A DNA stretch of 64,000 nt. Origin: Thelonectria olida (lineage: Eukaryota; Ascomycota; Sordariomycetes; Hypocreales; Nectriaceae). Both the position numbers and the translations under genes were made by a program. Below, piece after piece: positions 32,394 through 43,917 of the stretch (position 1 is the first letter of the stretch; each line of letters starts with the position of its first letter). Below the pieces are notes generated by a model, which had not been told where the DNA came from, made no database searches, and worked only from the letters and a program-made list of their open reading frames with translations. The stretch covers positions 2,170,001 through 2,234,000 of the forward strand of contig JAGPYM010000002.1 of NCBI GenBank assembly GCA_020736575.1. The letters run 5' to 3'.

Positions 32394-33784
32394 ATGCCGC
32401 CGCCGCCTCCTCCTCCGCCGCCTCCGCCGCCAGGCATGGGTGGACCTCCTCCCCCTCCCCCTCCTCCCCCGGGGGGCCTTCCCTCAAGACCTCCTCCTGG
32501 TGGAGGTGGCAGAGTATGTCACACAAGTCATGATTCGCGGTGCTTTCTTGCGCACGCTGTTGAAAAGGCCAATCTAACTATGGACACTAGAACGCCCTCC
32601 TGTCAGATATTCACAAAGGCATGGCCCTCAAGAAGGCCGTCACCAATGATCGATCAGCACCGGTTGTTGCCAAATCATCGTCTTCATCCGGTCCTCCAGT
32701 AGGCGGCGCACCACCGATTCCCGGGCTAGGCGGAGCTCCTAAACCTCCAGGAGGACTTGCGCCACCTGTTCCGGGCAATCGGGCAAGGAGCAATAGCGAT
32801 CAAGGCTCCCGAGATTCAATGGCCGGCAGTGTAGATCCTGCGCCCCAGTTGGCTGGGCTATTTGCTGGAGGGATGCCCAAACTAAAGAAGAGAGGCGGAG
32901 GAGTCGACACTGGCGCGACCGCCGAGTCATCGTATCTATCAGACCCTGGGGAGACGACAAGTTCAGCACCAAAGCCCCCGGCCTTTTTTGCCCCCCGACC
33001 TCCACCAGGAGCAGTACCCGCCATCCCTGGACGACCTCCGCCGCCGCCCTTGGGAGGAGTTGCAGGTCTAAGAAAGACGACGCCAATAGGCAAGGGGCCG
33101 CCTCCACCCATTGGAAAGAAGCCGCCGCCTCTACCGACGTCTCGAAAGCCATCATCAATGTCGTCTGTTCCCACAACGCATGCGCCCTCTGTCCCTGCAC
33201 CGCCGCCTCCTCCGCCGGCATCTGCTGCTCCGGCTCCTGCAGCCCCTCCACCACCACCACCCTCTGCTGCTCCTCCTCTGCCGAACCTGTCACCGGCACC
33301 GCGCTCTCAGCCTCCTCCGCCACCACCTCCTCCGGCGTCTCACTCTGCCCCATCTCTGGCAGTTCAAGCTGCGATTCGCGCAGCTGGGCAAGCCTCTCCC
33401 ACCTCTGCGCCGCCTGCCCCTCCACCACCTCCCCCACCTTCATCAGCTCCCTTGCCTCCGTCTGCTCCCTCCCCGCCACCTCCAGCTCCAACTAGATCGC
33501 GCGGATCATCCCTTCGTCAGTCTATGCTGGATCCGGCCGCCTTTACTTTGACGGCCAACGGTTCTAAATCTCCTAGTCCCGCACGAATGTCACCTTCAAA
33601 CGGAAATGGTCTTGGCCCTGGGCCTGGTTCGGGGGCTGGAAACATGCGCCCTGTGATCAATGACACAAGATGGCATTTTAAGGATGAGTCCGCTCTCCCG
33701 AAACCAAGAGATTTCAATGGAGGTACGAGAAAGTACAGAGCTGGAAGAGGCAGCAGTGTACCATTGGATCTGAGTGCTTTGTGA
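32394..33784 (+). CDS. VRP1: Verprolin (WIP family), actin- and WASP-binding protein
   Basis: Exons 32394-32513 and 32591-33784 (437 residues), 77-nt intron with GTATGT donor. The protein opens with a poly-Pro block. The WH2 actin-binding motif starts right at the exon junction (RNALLSDIHKGMALKKAV, about residues 40-57, with the LKK core). Long proline stretches for profilin and SH3 domains follow. The C-terminus (RWHFKDESALPKPRDF) is the WASP WH1-binding motif of WIP proteins. Verprolin stabilises WASP/Las17 and recruits it to endocytic actin patches. Other frames across the region are shadows of the repetitive proline codons. Confidence 0.95.
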
Positions 33785-34112
33785 AAAACAGAAGCTCAGG
33801 GCGGATAATATCAAGCCCTTTACTTGGGCCTATGGAGGGGTCTATGTCCGGGGTTGACGTAGAGTGGAAAAGGTTCCTTTGGGTTTGTATAGATTGGAAA
33901 TGTCAATATCCCAGGTCAAACTCACCCCCGACCCACAGCGCTTGAACACTGACGGTGATCAATACACTTTTTTTTTAACGAGGAATTTATATAAATAGAT
34001 GACTTGGTGCAGTGATATACTGCATGCCGGATCTATTAGCATGATATAGTACACTTCTCGAGTTACATTTCGCTTCCAGTATTGTACAAATGCATCGCCA
34101 ACCCATCCAATT
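33785..34112. other. Convergent 3' region of verprolin and mL54
   Basis: 328 bp, AT-rich, with a T9 run near 33969. Holds the 3' ends of both genes. No gene seen. Confidence 0.5.
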
Positions 34113-34764
34113 TTACATGGACTTGAGGTAGTTGGCCTCCTTGATCTTTGCCTTCCGCTCCTTGCGCATTGCCTTCTTCAACTCTTCTCTTGCCTTTGCT
34201 GCCTCAATATTGTGCTCAACGCCGCCGTTGTCGTTGCCAGGAAGGTTAACTGACTGTTGCTGGATGGGGATCTTGGGGGCGAGAGCTTCGAGATTGCCTT
34301 CAGCGAATGCCCTGGCTTCGAGGGTCTTCTGACGCTTCGCAGCGAGTTTTCGTTGCTTCTTCGACTTGGCTATATAAACTGTTAGCAAATTGTCTCATGG
34401 CGATGGGAAAATCCCTTCTCGGAGGGCATGTGAACGTACAGAACTCGTCTCCGGCACCATCGTCTGTAGAATCCTTGTTTGACTTGATCACATCGAGACA
34501 CGACCATAACCACTCGGGGTACTCCTCGTCTTTCAGCGCAACAGGGTCCTGGCCGTTCTTGAAGTAGTTAAGTCCGGCCAGTGGTGTTCCAGCTGGGCAG
34601 ATGGAGCGCTGGATGGAGCCCTCCTTGGGAGCATCGCCGACCTCGCTGACAGGGGTCGAGAGCTGGGGTTCGGCGGATCGAAAGGGGGTTGTTGTCGAGA
34701 ATTGGCGCAGAAGAGGCAGCGGGCGCCGCGAGACGGCGGCGCGGAGGCACCGGGTACAGAACAT
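34113..34764 (-). CDS. MRPL37: Mitochondrial large-subunit ribosomal protein mL54
   Basis: Exons 34764-34440 and 34369-34113 (193 residues), 70-nt intron with GTACGT donor. Residues 1 to about 28 form an Arg/Ser import presequence ([20 protein letters not shown]). The conserved core reads [32 protein letters not shown], cited here in two parts: [15 protein letters not shown] and DEEYPEWLW. This is the signature of the mL54/MRPL37 family. The basic C-terminal half ([15 protein letters not shown] and the Lys/Arg-rich end) suits rRNA contact. The protein acts in the mitochondrial ribosome. The ATG at 34764 gives the presequence; longer upstream frame is leader. Confidence 0.92.
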
Positions 34765-35196
34765 GGTGAATGTGGTGATGGTGGTTGGAGGTGGCAGACA
34801 AGGCTCAAGCTCTGGGGAGAAATTTTGGGTGGAGGTGGAGAGTGACCAATTAGAATAGACGTAAGAGCCAATTGTCAGCCTCGTCATACCTATTATCCAC
34901 TACCTGCTAAGCAGAATGAAGAACAAGAGTTGAAGTCATTGATATTTACTGGATATTTGCCATTGGCATCGCGCATGTCATCAATCAGGGCATGTGGCTG
35001 TTCTTCATTTCCATTTCATTGCTTCCTGGTATATACACAGTCATACAGGGTCGAAGTATTCCTCCGCCGTCCCGGCTGGAGCCGAGGTTTTAACAACACG
35101 ATGCCGGATCCCGTCGAGGCTACGATTCCCTCGCATCTAGATATTCCAACGTCTCCAAAACCTTCTATAGCACTCGTCGCGTAACAGAAGGCCGAC
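34765..35196. other. Intergenic, promoter of mL54
   Basis: 432 bp between two minus-strand mitochondrial protein genes. Short frames only. No gene seen. Confidence 0.5.
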
Positions 35197-35644
35197 TCAC
35201 GAAGCGAACCTGTGCTGGTTGAGCTTGGTAACCTTGTCGCTGGTGTGTACCTTGGCTTGCAAGTCCATGTCGTGCTCCTGCTGGTCGACATAGTTCTGCT
35301 GCAGGAACTTGGTGCCCTTGATCTTGTTTGTCTTGAGCAATTGGAGGTATCGCTCTATTTCTTGTATTTAGCAAATGCTCTCAAACCCACTTCCCTCAAT
35401 CCATATGTCGCAACTGACCTCGGAGGTGGCCGCAGTTCTCCAGATGGTTGACACCCTCACGAACGTAGCACTTGCCCAGCTCCTCACCGACGAGGCGGGT
35501 CATCATGGCGCCGACCCATTGCTCTCGGATGAGGGCATCCTCAGCCGCCTTGAACGCCTTGGTGTCGTCGAAGTCGACGCCATTGAAGGTGGGAGGAACG
35601 GTAGGCTTCTGAGCCTTGAACGAGGCAGACTCGGGAGTAGGCAT
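35197..35644 (-). CDS. Complex I accessory subunit, NDUFB10-like (12-kDa subunit)
   Basis: Exons 35644-35419 and 35354-35197 (127 residues), 64-nt intron with GTCAGT donor. The sequence MPTPESASFKAQKPTVPPTF followed by FDDTKAFKAAEDALIREQWV and a conserved ELGKCYVREGVNHLENCG block match the fungal 12-kDa subunit of NADH:ubiquinone oxidoreductase, related to PDSW/NDUFB10. The two cysteines here probably form a twin-Cys disulfide in the intermembrane space. The stop TGA lies inside a GTGAGT word, so a further small exon is conceivable, but the length already fits the family. Shares a divergent promoter with the nucleolin-like gene. Confidence 0.88.
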
Positions 35645-36097
35645 GGCGACGGTGTGAATTGAGCCTCGGGATTGTCGGATTGGACGGTCGATGCAAGGCG
35701 AAGGCGCGCGGTTGGGATTGGAAGTCGATCGGTCTCGGCAGCTTGGATGTCGCCTCTCTAGCTTCAGGCGCTCAATTGCTCGAATGTCCAATGACATGCG
35801 ACCTGATTTCTCAGGCAGGCATTGACCCCACGGGCCGCCCAGACCACCTTCCCTAAATGCTGCTGGGAGCCCCCCATCAATTCACCGCCTTTGGATGCCC
35901 CGCAATTTGGCTGGCACAAAAATTTTTTTTTGCTTTCGCAGGCGCAAGCCCAACCACCAGAGAAAAAAAAGTATACAAGACGCCAGAGGTCCTTGTTCCT
36001 TCTCTCCTCCTACACCCTCCGTCCTTTTTTCTTATCATCCTACCGACCCAAGTCCCCTTTCATCGTTAATAACTCTACGTCCTTTCACATAATCACA
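35645..36097. promoter_or_regulatory. Bidirectional promoter of NDUFB10-like and Nsr1/Gar2-like genes
   Basis: 453 bp between two divergent start codons, with a T9 run near 35930 and a CT-rich leader on the plus side from about 35990. No TATA box is obvious, as common for housekeeping genes. Confidence 0.6.
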
Positions 36098-37697
36098 ATG
36101 GCCAAGTCAAAGACCAAGGATTCCAAGAAGGTCAAGCCCACCGAGGCTTTGACCTCTGTCAAGTCTGGCGGCGTCACCAAGGCCTCCAAGTCTTCAAAGG
36201 CCCAGGCTAAGGAGCTGGCCAAGGCCGCTGCCAAGAAGACTGAGAAGGAGGTCTCCAAGAAGAAGAAGAAGGTTGTCGAGCCCGAGTCTTCGGACGAGTC
36301 TTCCGAGTCTGAGGCTGCTTCCAGCTCCAGCGAGTCTGAGGCTGACTCTGACTCTGACTCCTCTGAGGAGGAGAAGCCTGCCAAGAAGGCTGTTACCAAC
36401 GGAAAGACCAAGGCTAAGGCCCCTGTCCCCAAGGCCAAGTCCGATTCTGAGTCCGACTCGGAGAGCGACTCTGACAGTGACTCCGACAGCGACTCCGAGT
36501 CTGAGGAGGAGGAGAAGCCCAAGGCTAAGAAGCCCGAGACCAAGAAGACCGCCGCCAAGGCTGAGTCCTCTGACTCCGATTCCGATTCTGAGTCTGGCTC
36601 CGACTCCGACTCCGAGAGCGAGGAGGAGAAGCCCGCCACTAAGGCTGATGCTAAGGTTTGTGTCCCATTCTCTCTTCCAAAACCCCCATTCTAACTTGAT
36701 TCACCTAGGCTAAGAAGTCTGACTCTGACTCCGACTCTGACGATTCCGATGACTCCGACTCTTCGGAGTCTGAGGCCGAGGCTAAGAAGACTGAGGAGGC
36801 TCCTTCCAAGAAGCGCAAGGCTGAGGAGGACATTGACGAGGCCCCTAAGAAGAACAAGGTTGACGGCCCCACCACGCTCTTCGTTGGCAGCCTGAGCTGG
36901 GGTGTCGACGATGATGCCCTTTACGAGGCCTTCAAGGAGATCGAGGGCCTCAACAGTGCTCGTGTCATGACTGAGAGGGATAGTGGCCGCAGCCGTGGCT
37001 TTGGCTACGTTGACTTCAACGACGCCGAGTCTTGCACCAAGGCTTACGAAGCCCTGCAGGGCAAGGAGCTTGATGGCCGTGCTATCAACCTCGACTACGC
37101 CAACGCCCGTACCGGCGATGCCAACCCCCAGAACCGCGCTCAAGACCGCGCCAAGCGACACGGCGACACCGTCAGTGCCGAGAGTGACACTCTCTTCGTC
37201 GGCAACCTGCCTTTCGATATCGACCAGGAGACTGTCAGCGAATTCTTCAGCGAGGTTGCCCCCGTCGCCAGCGTTCGACTTCCTACTGACCCGTACGTGT
37301 TTCCTTTCCATGCTACAGGATGATTCATTAACTAACAAATCACAGTGATAGCGGTAACCTGAAGGGATTCGGTTATGTTAGCTTCAACTCTGTTGAGGAC
37401 GCCAAGTCTGTTCTCCAGGTCAAGAACGGCGCCCCTATTGGTGCCGGAAGAATGTCGCGTAGTGTGCGACTGGACTTCTCTGGTCCCCGTCCCCAGCGTG
37501 ATGGAGGTGGTGGTGGCTTTGGCGGCCGCGGAGGTGGTCGTGGTGGCTTCGGTGGCCGTGGAGGTGGTCGTGGTCGTGGCCGCGGCGGCTTTGGCGATCG
37601 GGGTGGCGGTCGCGGAGGTGGTCGCGGAGGCTTCGGTGGCCGTGGCGGCCGTGGAGGTGGTGCCAGCTACTCTGGCACCAAGATCTCGTTCGACTAA
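36098..37697 (+). CDS. NSR1: Nucleolin-like RNA-binding protein (Nsr1/Gar2)
   Basis: Exons 36098-36655, 36709-37292 and 37346-37697 (497 residues). Donors are GTTTGT and GTACGT. Residues 1 to about 65 are Lys-rich. Long Ser-Asp-Glu blocks alternate with Lys-rich linkers up to about 240 and are likely casein kinase II sites. RRM1 starts near 241 (TTLFVGSLSW, then GFGYVDF). RRM2 starts near 346 (DTLFVGNLPF, then GFGYVSF). The C-terminus is an RGG/GGRGG repeat domain, a target of arginine methylation. Members act in the nucleolus in pre-rRNA processing and small-subunit assembly. Third positions are strongly biased (AAG, GAG, GCC), consistent with very high expression. Confidence 0.96.
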
Positions 37698-40600
37698 ACG
37701 CGGGATGTACAAGATCCGAACCGAGGGCTTTGAGCGGGTTTACCATTACAGTGGGCTTTGTGGGCTGTCCTTTCAAAACAAGTTGGGCTCCGTCATGGAG
37801 TTGTGGGCTTTGAGAATGCGCTTCAAACATGAAGCAATGTCAGACCTGGGGGCAATTTCACTTAGGGACCGTGGGCTCGTGGCGTCATCGGGATGGCAAT
37901 GGTGCCTCCCGGCTTTTTGATGGTTGGGTTCGGAACACATTATGTTGGTTGGCCGTGTCAGCAAGACACCATGTTGGCTTCTGAGGGATTTGTCGGCTCC
38001 TATTGGGAAGAATCTCCTATAGTCTCACTTCTCTGGTTGCGAGACTCTGGGCAGGGGACCAAGTTGGCTCATACGAATACTTCTGAGGGCTCCTGGGGGC
38101 TTTTCGAAACACGGCTACGTGGACTGGGTGTCACTCGCTCGAGGACTCCCTGATACCTGGCCACCTTGTACGCTTGCACCCAAATCGGGTTCTTATGTTT
38201 ATGTTTCGGTGAGTATACCACTGCCACACATGCTTTCGATGATTCTAGGGACATTTCCCACGTGTTATATAGTAGAGGCGTAATAAAAGTTGACTTTTCC
38301 TGTTTTTAACGACATTACTTTGTGTCATTTGCACTGTGATTAGGGTGATGCTTAAATAGTAGCTATTTCACGTGTTGTATCGTTCGGCCTTGTCCTCGAG
38401 GTTTTTATGAAGAGAGTTTTGGTCGTCAACGGCCATTCGCAGGAAGACTCACGGACCGTTCCTCGTCTGCTGTAAGTTCGCGAACAGTTCTCAACCCCCC
38501 TCAACAAACCTTCACTTCTGGTGCAACATTGGTAAGTTTGCATACCTCGACGAGAGATTCAAATATTGGCAATCAGAGACGGTTTACTCTCTTCCAACTT
38601 TATCATTACGGACTAGTTGCACACAACTTTGATTAGCATGAAGCTGTCCGTGAGATTTTGCAACGCTTTCAAGTCTAACTAGTTAGTCTGAATCATTGTT
38701 TTCGATTCACTAATTAATTAACTCTCTCATTCAGATTTTCGTGTCCTTTCTGACTGATCATCCTCCATATGAGGCCACAACTCAGTCGTTTGAGAAGTAC
38801 CTATCAACACCTGACTTGACCTCGAAATCATTCGACTGCACGGGACTTGAAGCAAAGGTGTGACGTCATTTCACCTGTGGTAAGACGAGTGTTGCAGACC
38901 TTGTCGGCGAAGTGTCCAAATCCCATAATCGTGTATTATGCTCAGGGTCCTCGAGGAGGATTCAAATGGACTGTTAAGCGCTGGATCTTGCATAGCATGG
39001 TCAAGGGCCCAAGGAAGCCAAAAGGTCCCTTCCTCTTCCATGAATGTCGTCAGTTACGGATGTGGAACCGTTGCTATTCTAAACCCCTCGATGTGTTGAG
39101 ATGAGGAGGATTATCCAATCGCAATCACTCATGAGACTTGGAAATCTTGTATACGTACGGTTGTTACATACATACATTCTAGTTCGAGCGGTTGGAGCCG
39201 TTTCCCCCTTAAACGTGTGCGTGTTTTATTGCTTGGTTTGTGAGAACAGAGATGACACTATTTCGCGGAGCCTATCAAAGCCTCAAAGCGATCATGCAGA
39301 GAGTGGCCCGTTGGGGATGGCGTCTGGCCGAGTCTGAGACAGCACAAGTGCCCACACCCGCACTGCTTTGGTACATACACGCGTGAGCAGGTTACGAAGT
39401 ATGTACGGATACTTGCTCATTCACTCGCACTTTTGCCCATATACTACGAGAACTGTGGTTGAGGATGCGGGGCGGCGAAAGAGGGCGAGACGAAGAACGG
39501 CCGAAGAAGCAGGGATCCTGTTTCGACGCATTGTGCTTTTCTTTCCTTTTCTTTTCTTTTTCCTTTGGTTTCCTTGTTTCATCACCCGTGTGTACATATA
39601 ACTTAACCCGTCGCTACCTGATGTCGCATGGCAGTGATGGCAGTGTCCCTGTTATGCAAGGTAGCGTGACACCGGCTGTGGAAGCATCAGCGGAACCCGC
39701 CACGGCACCTGATGCCATCTCATCCAGAACCAGGGTCATGTCTTGACTAGATTCAGATCAGGGTACATATGCGTACATCAGAGGTAGATCGATAATAAGC
39801 CCACCTCAGCACTGACTGACACGGCACCTTTGTGGATGTAAGAGCACCTCATCTGCATACTCCGGACACGCAGACAGTAACAGTGCAGAGTCGCATCAAG
39901 TGCCGCTTTGATGTTTTTTCCCTCTCTCTTCTCCGTCTGATATATATTTTTTTTTTGCCGCGATAAGTTACATGCAGTACGAAGGTAACGGTTGCGGAAA
40001 CTGGCCAATGTATCAATCAACTATGTGCCCAACTGGAGGAAGCCTCCAAGTCAACCGCTTCAGGCAACCCCCACCGGGCAATCCTCACCCATGACCCAGC
40101 TGGTTCGTGCAGACCACGCGGGGTGATCAGTCGCGGTACTTTGTGACTGCGGCCTCACCGCCCCCGAGACAGTGTGGAGATGTGCCAATTACTGTAAACG
40201 TCATCATTCCGCAAGGCTCAACAGGCGCGAGACATGTACAATGCGCGCAGGGCATCATTCGGGGCTCAGGGAACAGCTAGTGCGAGTCCGCACTGTCTGG
40301 CCCCATTTTTATGTACCGGTACTTAGAACCTTATCAACATTGCGCCTTTGTTAGAGCACGAGAGCAGGCCAACCTGAACCGCATCCCGAGCCGAAATCGC
40401 ATCCTCACCATTTCACAGCCTCCTTTTTTTTATTTGTCCATTTCAACTCACTTTCATTCTTCGACAAGTCTCATCTTCCTTTGCCCCCAGTATCGACTTT
40501 TCGCGAAACATCACCACAGAGCGTTGTCCGCCCGGTTTGAACATCATCGATAAGCGGGGTTGCGCAACTCATCAGACAGACGACCCCCACGCTTTTGCTG

Positions 40601-40719
40601 GTGCTTGGTCGCGCGCCGAGGCAGGCTCATTACCACCTGTGTCGCCCATCTTGTACACTTCCCAACGAATATTGCCGGAATAATTTCAGTTTCTCCATCA
40701 ACTCAAACAAGGAGAAAAC
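37698..40719. other. Long intergenic region, no gene seen
   Basis: 3 kb. The first 450 bp, downstream of the Nsr1 stop, are rich in GGGCT and TTGGC words. From about 38270 to 38870 the DNA is AT-rich. A polypyrimidine tract lies at about 39535-39580. The likely C-rich leader of the 40720 gene starts near 40420. The longest frames (for example 38847-39104, plus) have no motif. Either there are no genes here or only noncoding transcripts. Confidence 0.45.
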
Positions 40720-41982
40720 ATGGAGGAGCAAACAGGTCAGAGCTGCCAGGGCAGCAGGATGTCGCGAGCTGCTACACGATCAAGCCCAGGGCTTCCCCAA
40801 CAAAGGCGCTTCGATGGTTCGTCGCCTCCCGACTCCTTTTCTCACACTATCCAACTAACGGGCCCAGAATCTTGGGTCGAGGTAGCTTCGCAGCCTTCTT
40901 CATCTTCCCTCTCGAGTATCGGCGATGAAATCGTCACCACTGGGCTCCGTGTCGCTGCCCCGTACGCACGTCGCCGGCGGTTGCACCCCAACAGATCTCT
41001 TCCAGCGCAGCCAACCGCCATCCACGCCGTCGCCGCCGAAGCGAGCAGCCAAGACGAATATGAGGAAAGCGAGAGCGAGGATGATCGCGGGGTGCTCACC
41101 AGCTCAACAGAAGGCATACACCCGCTGCAGCCAGAGGCAGATATGGATTCGGATGCAGACTCGGATGGTGATGATAACGTCACCGCGCTAGGGCGGGCCC
41201 CCGATCAACCCGTCTTCCGACCTCAGCCAAATGCTTTTTCGCATCCCCCGTCACAAAACCACAGGAGCAACTCTGATTCAGCGATGCCTCCCCATCCCCA
41301 TAGCGGTTTCACTCGCCCGTCATTTTCCCAGAGGTCCCAGACCCGACCCCGCAACGCAGTCCCAAACTTTATGTCCCCCGCCGTGCGTGAGGAGAATGAT
41401 GCCGCCCTCCGGGCATCTCTGACCACTCTCCTCTCATGCGCCCACGCCGCCCGAGGCTTGCCTAAGTCAAAGGAAGAGGCCGAAGCTCAACGGACTGCTA
41501 ACACGGGAGTGGGACCCAGTACTCAACCCATGGAGTTGCTGCTCGTTCCGGAGTCAGAGTTGGGCGCAGAGCCTCCACGAGCCCAACGTGCGCGACAAGC
41601 GACTCCATCCCCGCCTCGAAAACGGGCCTCTCCCACTAGATCGGTGTCCACAGACAAGGTCAGGCACGGGACCGCAACCGGGTTGGCGCCCCGAGCTTCC
41701 AAAAAGAAGAAGACGGTCTCGTCGGAGGAGGCCCTCATCTCACCAACTCTCCTTACATGGGTTGTCAGTGCTGGCGTTGTCGTTCTCGTGTCCGTTGTGG
41801 GGTTTGGAGCTGGCTATGTCATTGGTCGGGAAGTTGGAAAGCAAGAGGCGTTGGCGGTTAGTGTTGGCAGTGTTGGCAGCGTTAACGATACCACGTCTTG
41901 CGGTAGCGAAGTTATTCGATCGTCTGGCAGCGGGTTGCGGAAACTCCGGTGGGGAGTCGTCGGGAAGAGCATTGTCGCCTAA
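40720..41982 (+). CDS. Acidic disordered protein with one C-terminal membrane span
   Basis: A single exon of 420 residues. The first 345 residues are disordered: Ser/Pro/Arg-rich, with an acidic patch (about 107-160) containing EYEESESEDD and DSDADSDGDD. A KKKK stretch precedes one strong membrane span (about 352-375, TWVVSAGVVVLVSVVGFGAG). A short tail of roughly 45 residues follows (IGREVGKQEA onward). There is no signal peptide, so the bulk probably faces the cytosol, near tail-anchored topology. Function is unknown; the layout suits an organelle-surface adaptor. The ATG has good context (ACATGG). Confidence 0.72.
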   Translation: MEEQTGQSCQGSRMSRAATRSSPGLPQQRRFDGSSPPDSFSHTIQLTGPESWVEVASQPSSSSLSSIGDEIVTTGLRVAAPYARRRRLHPNRSLPAQPTAIHAVAAEASSQDEYEESESEDDRGVLTSSTEGIHPLQPEADMDSDADSDGDDNVTALGRAPDQPVFRPQPNAFSHPPSQNHRSNSDSAMPPHPHSGFTRPSFSQRSQTRPRNAVPNFMSPAVREENDAALRASLTTLLSCAHAARGLPKSKEEAEAQRTANTGVGPSTQPMELLLVPESELGAEPPRAQRARQATPSPPRKRASPTRSVSTDKVRHGTATGLAPRASKKKKTVSSEEALISPTLLTWVVSAGVVVLVSVVGFGAGYVIGREVGKQEALAVSVGSVGSVNDTTSCGSEVIRSSGSGLRKLRWGVVGKSIVA

Positions 41983-43267
41983 GTTTTGGTGCTTCTATGC
42001 CGGTTTTCGTTTTCATTCTTACACAGAGAGCGGGCAGATCTCCCTTCCAGAGAGCGGATGTTCAGGGGGGACTGGGGGCGTTCCGGACTCACGAGTAATG
42101 CACTCTCACGAGATGACGCAAACTACGGCCCAGTTGGGATGAATGTCGGCGTTTATATCCTTCTTTTACTGTTGACACGGATCAAATATGGCCTTGTTCA
42201 TCTCTCATTATGTTTTTGGGTTCTTTGAAACTGGTCGGCATACAATGGGACGCTTTGGATGAGACGGTCGGCATAATCAATTAAGTAATCGTTCGGATCA
42301 GGTATTCCACTCCAAGTAGATACTCCAATCAATGGCGTTTGTGATTTCTATTCGGTTGGACTACTGGACCTTGCGTATGGTATGGATGTAGCTGTGTAGC
42401 CGTGTCGTTAGTTCCACGAACAATGGGGAAGGTGTGTGCTTGGCGACTCTATGTCGCACGTGGAATGCGTTTCAAGCCACCAAGCTGCCTCGGGTTTCAG
42501 GTCTGTGGCAGGGAGGCTTGACCAGAGGCGTTTTGGTGCGTGGAGGCAATTGGTGGTATCAATGTTTTCACATGATGACGAGCGGGAGCAAGCGACATCT
42601 CCGGTGGTCAAGTTGACGTCAAGATGACACTGAACTAGTCTCCTCGTTCGTGTGGTATGCAAGCTACCTTCCGAAGAACTCGATGTATCTCGGTTCCGAT
42701 TCAACCAAAAAAAACTTGATTTCGAAGCCGAGAATACTATGTAGAGGCTACTTGGTTGTCTTCGTGTTGAGCCTACTTTGCAACTTGGTCCGTAACACGG
42801 ACTCGGCACATACCGGTTCTGATAGGAGAAAAAGAAGGAGGACTGAGAATGCGCAAATCATCAACATGGAGTATCTAAGGTGCGACCCGAAGGGTTGTAA
42901 GAAGAATAAAAGCGCTTGAGCTGGATCGAAGTGTGCGAGTGTGGCCACATTTTCGTACTGGGGACTGCATCAGGGCTCGGCGTGAGACGAGTACAGCAAC
43001 GCTGAAGTTTAGCAAGATGCCGTGAAACCAAATATGGGAGCGTCTTCATGTAACGCAAGCACGGCGATGGGGAAGCGTCGAAGTGCCGGTTGGTACCATA
43101 CCTGCGTAATCGTTTTCACACCTTTGGCTGGCATCGCCAGGTAAGATGTGTCTATGGAGGCTGAGAGTGACCAGTCATGAGCAACATATTACTACCTGTC
43201 AAGGGCGGAATGCGCAGCTATGCGAGAGTCTCCTGATAGCCCGGAGCGGCGCGGACACCTAACTTAC

Positions 43268-43452
43268 ACCGGAGCAGTGTTGCGGATCGGCGGCCGGGGG
43301 GTTTGCTGGCTTCGGACCGGGGGCGGATCCAGAAAAAGGAACCAAAAACGTTTCAGAGGCGCACCGTCCCGAATACGGAAGAAGTAGCGGGGAGTGCCGC
43401 TGGGTCGGTTTTCGGAGGGGAGCAAGTCAGCCCACGAGCGGGGCGCGGACAT
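43268..43452 (-). CDS. Candidate first exon of an unresolved minus-strand gene
   Basis: An ATG in good context (GCCATGTCC) follows a CT-rich tract on the minus strand (43560 down to 43455). It opens 61 codons with high GC at third positions (MSAPRSWADLLPSENRPSG through PPIRNTAPV). It ends at a GTAAGT donor in phase 2. I could not choose the next exon: one acceptor after TTGCTAAACTTCAG (near 43002) gives a further open stretch, but nothing recognisable. It may be a short real gene or chance. Confidence 0.25.
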
Positions 43453-43894
43453 GGCGAATTGCTGGTCGATGGTCGGAGCGGTTCGGATGGGAATGAGAAT
43501 TGGGAAGAGGGATGAAAATGGGATACCTAGGTAGGTAGGTAGGAAGAGAAAGGAGAGGGAGAAAGTTGGTGAGAAGGAACCTGCGGGGACGCAGAGATGG
43601 GTTTGTATCTACAAGGGACCTGAGGGAGACAAGATAGATCGTCTTGCTTTCTTCTCCTTTCTTGTCTTTTCGTTCGTTTAAAGGATCAGGTACCCAATCG
43701 AGTGCGTTCTATCAGGCAGAAAGAGAGCAATTGACCGGAGAGCGGCTCATATCAATACCTGTTACCATCTTCAAACCTACCTCGCTCAGTTCGATTCGTG
43801 TTACGAACATAGGTCAGCAACTGTCATCATCATCTCGTGTCGTTCGACAACAACTTGCACGTGATGGCGACAAGGGCAATTCGTTGCTACCAGG

Positions 43895-43917
43895 AAAAAA
43901 AAAAAAAAAAAAAAAAA
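43895..43917 (+). repeat. Homopolymer A23
   Basis: The longest homopolymer in the window. No target-site duplication or reverse-transcriptase-like sequence is visible around it. Confidence 0.9.

Noticed and set aside
42408..42948. Minus-strand frames of 133 and 66 codons downstream of the candidate exon at 43268
   Set aside because: I could not join them to the exon in frame with convincing splice sites, and neither shows a known domain.
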